64,000 bases of DNA. It comes from Zoroaster sp. YZ-2022. Its lineage: Eukaryota > Echinodermata > Asteroidea > Forcipulatida > Zoroasteridae. Below, in pieces: positions 61,637 to 64,000 of this stretch; within the stretch, counting starts at the first letter, position 1; the number at the start of each line of letters is the position of its first letter. The stretch is taken from the NCBI GenBank assembly GCA_029582265.1, contig CM055820.1, forward strand, positions 14,559,695 to 14,623,694, written 5' to 3'. The position numbers were made by a program, and so were the translations under genes. The notes beneath the pieces were generated by a model. It did not search any database, was not told the origin of the DNA, and saw only the letters and a program-made list of their open reading frames with translations.

Positions 61637-62607
61637 AAAAAAAATTAAACATTTGTATATATATATAAACATATTATGCAAAGGTGACAAACATGAATAC
61701 ATGAATGAACTCAATTGAACTAAGCTAATTAGAGAAATGACACCTGGCAAGGCATGGAGGGGAGCCCTACAAACTAATCCTACCTAATTGCAAAACCTGA
61801 TCCTACTGCACTGTTCTCCCGCAGTTTAAGGAACAAGTCCAGCCGGAACAGTATTCACAAGTTCTCCAGTAGGACAGGGAACTAGCCTACATGTTCTAAC
61901 CAACCATGCCTTGATAGGCATTGCGCTCTGTATACATCAAGAGGAGGCAAGAGACAGGAGATGCTTATGAACTTGAGTCTTGAAAGATTGGACGCCACTG
62001 TCAGAAATTTTCCCAACTACAGCTTTTGGAACTAACCTTCCAGGAAGGTTGTTCCAAGTTCTGATTGCTGTGTGCAGGAAGCTTCTATCCAGGGTGTAAG
62101 TTTTGGCATTAGGCAAGGACAGGGCATGAGCCGGAATGGGTGTGCTAGATCGTGTTACACGCCGCCTATCATAAGGAGGTGGTAGTTTTGCCCGAAGATC
62201 TGAAGGGCAATGGCTGGTGTGCATTTTGTACAACACTGTAGCTGCAGCAACCTGTCTCCTGTGATGTAGACTGGTAATAGCCAACTTCTCAAGAGCAATG
62301 GCTTCATCAACACCAATAATTTTGAGAGCCTTTCTTTGAATGGAGTCAAGTTGACTGAGGATGGTCTGTGAAGCATTCAACCAGGATAAACAGGCATACT
62401 CCATGACACTACGCACCTGCGCTTTATAGACAGTGGCCCTACCCTTGATGTCCAATTTGTTTGCGACTTTCCGCAATGCTCCAAGCCTTTGAGCAGCTTT
62501 CTTGGAAATGGTGGAGATGTTTTTTCCCATGCAAGCTTACTGTCAATGGTAACCCCAAGGATCTCAATTTCTTTCTTCACTGCCAGCTTGCTATTTCCAA
62601 AGTACAA
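61637..62607 (-). mobile_element. LINE RT C-terminal remnant, minus strand
   Basis: Reads EIEILGVTIDSKLAW, then after a frame shift near 62530 SKKAAQRLGALRKVA, MEYACLSWLN, LDSIQRKALKIIG, LHHRRQVAAATVLYK and TWNNLPGRLV, to a stop at 61939-61937, followed by a 3' untranslated stretch. Jockey/I-like by wording. The 5' part is missing. Confidence 0.8.
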
Positions 62608-62792
62608 ATCAAGTGTAGATGTTTACAAACACAATTAATGGTTTAGAGCGATGGAAAGAGTAGAATAGCAGAAAAAGTACAGACATTGTTATGCTGGAGG
62701 AATAAAAGGCGAAAAAACGAGCGTCATTTCTCGTGCTGCGCTATCGCCAAATTAAGATAGCGGTGTTTAGAGTTGTTTTGTAGCGTCAGTAA

Positions 62793-63617
62793 AGGGAAGA
62801 TGAACTAAATCGACGTGATCTTCGGCGCCAGCGCGTTTTCCGTGACCGGTTTAACCAACTAGATTCTTACAATAACCAAGAACTCATAAAACGGTATAGA
62901 ATGCCTCGGCATGTTATTTTACAACTAATCGACTTGATCAACGATGACGTGGCACATCCCACTCAGAGATCGCGGGCCATACCGGCATCCCTGCAGATTC
63001 TATGTGCTTTGAGATATTTTGCCACGGGAAATTTTCAGCTTGTGTGTGGAGACTTGAGTGGAATCAGCCAACCCTCAGTTTCAAGAATTGTAATACGAGT
63101 GGCAACCGCACTCCAAAGGAAATCTCCGCAAATAATTTCTTTCCAAGAGATAGAGAGAGTCAGGAGATGATAAAGGAATGATTTTACCAAAATCGTCATA
63201 GGATCCCAAATGTGTTGGGGTGTGTGGATGGAAGCTTAGTGCCAATCAAAATGCCGGCTCGAGATGAGGATGCATACGTTTGTCGAAAGCAGTTTCATGC
63301 AATAAATGTTCAAGGAATATGTTCCCACGAATTGAAATTCACGAACGTTGTAGCGCAATGGCCAGGTTCTACGCACGATGCATTTATATGGGAAAACTGT
63401 CATCACAACCATGAATTCCAGAACAGCCCAGTCGTTGAAGACTTGTACCTTCTTGGCGATAGCGCCTATCCGTTGCGCCCTTGGCTTTTAACGCCTGTAC
63501 CCAACCCAGAAGATGAAGCGGAAGTGCATTTCAACTCGCATCATCGTAGGACTCGACAGAAGATAAAGGCTACCTTTGGGCGGTGGAAAATGAGGTGGCT
63601 CTGTCTCCACAGGTTTG
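62793..63617 (+). pseudogene. PIF/Harbinger (HARBI1-like) transposase, broken
   Basis: The first frame gives RVFRDRFNQLD, RYRMPRHVILQLID and the HTH-like ATGNFQLVCGDLSGISQPSV. The frame breaks with TGA near 63168, then resumes as RIPNVLGCVDGSLVPI, WPGSTHDAFIW, LGDSAYPLRPWL and RTRQKIKATFGRWKMRW, ending at a TTTG|GTAAGA donor. The DDE glutamate expected before TFG (IVERTFG in relatives) is Lys here. No ATG opens the conserved N-terminus: a TAA stands just before it, with a possible acceptor GCGTCAG. Confidence 0.85.
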
Positions 63618-63619
63618 GT

Positions 63620-64000
63620 AAGATGTGTCCTTTTAGCCTTTTTTAGTTTATAAGTTGATTTACAAAACCTCCGACATTGAAAATGGCAAAAACAGAAAAA
63701 CAATAACATTCAGATTTTGAAAGATGTAAAGTTTCAAAACATCACAAGCTGGATCTGAATTGAGATCAACAACTTCAATCTGGGCGGCTTAGGGGGCATC
63801 GTTATTTTGCCTACCCACCCCTTCCAAAAGCTTGCTTTCTTGCCTGCAAAGGTTTTTAGAGAGTATAAGGCTTAAAAGTGGAAGGTAATTAGTTAGCAAA
63901 AAAGATTCAAAACGTTTCTTAAAAATGCGAATTCTCTAATTGGGCCACAATTTAAGTTGTTTGCGAGTATGACTTTCTGAACAATATTTCAATTTTCTTT
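63620..64000. other. No gene seen
   Basis: AT-rich sequence after the Harbinger donor site; the expected final transposase exon is not recognisable here. Confidence 0.45.

Overview
The window is nuclear DNA of an animal: AT-rich, with spliced genes (GT-AG introns), SINEs, many LINE fragments, Penelope-type hammerhead ribozyme ends, a Helitron-like tandem block, and P, hAT, Harbinger and TTAA-target DNA transposons. LINEs with a 2A-like motif plus a PHD-like finger, the density of P and Penelope elements, and the over-used 8-mer TAGGCCTA suggest a marine invertebrate, perhaps an invertebrate deuterostome. That placement is an inference.

Two host genes are recognised, both incomplete. On the minus strand, seven exons (1401-23214) encode the N-terminal part of cytosolic isoleucyl-tRNA synthetase; the splice phases agree from exon to exon, and the rest of the gene lies beyond base 1. 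On the plus strand, three exons (40920-55345) encode the N-terminus and first 2Fe-2S cluster site of a xanthine dehydrogenase/aldehyde oxidase; the rest lies beyond what I can find. The two genes are divergent, with about 17.7 kb of repeats between their start codons. Nearly everything else is mobile DNA inside or between their introns.

The most notable object is a 9.8-kb P-superfamily transposon (7426-17262) with 33-bp perfect terminal inverted repeats and a 7-bp target duplication, sitting in intron 2 of the synthetase gene. It carries two convergent spliced genes: a minus-strand P/THAP9-type transposase whose N-terminus resembles the zinc-binding N-terminal region of RAG1, and a plus-strand companion protein that starts with a PHD finger and carries at least three lesions.

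Other regions: 17.3-23 kb, TTAA-type MITE debris and a LINE split by three head-to-tail Helitron-like units built on 148-bp subrepeats; 23.5-26 kb, a TTAA element swollen by about 47 copies of a 44-bp repeat; 26-31 kb, nested MITEs, SINEs and a dispersed repeat family; 31.6-37.2 kb, a large terminal-inverted-repeat element containing a hAT element that itself contains a Penelope end; 37.7-40.1 kb, a LINE split by a TTA-target MITE; 41.5-43 kb, a fold-back element; 46.2-53.5 kb, a large element with tandem arrays near both ends, split by a hAT element holding a DIRS-like reverse transcriptase relic; 54 kb, nested palindromes; 56.2-59 kb, a LINE with PHD-like finger, endonuclease and reverse transcriptase; 59-64 kb, a palindrome-rich stretch, 125-bp repeats, a broken Polinton-like polymerase-protein fragment, a minus-strand LINE remnant and a broken Harbinger transposase.
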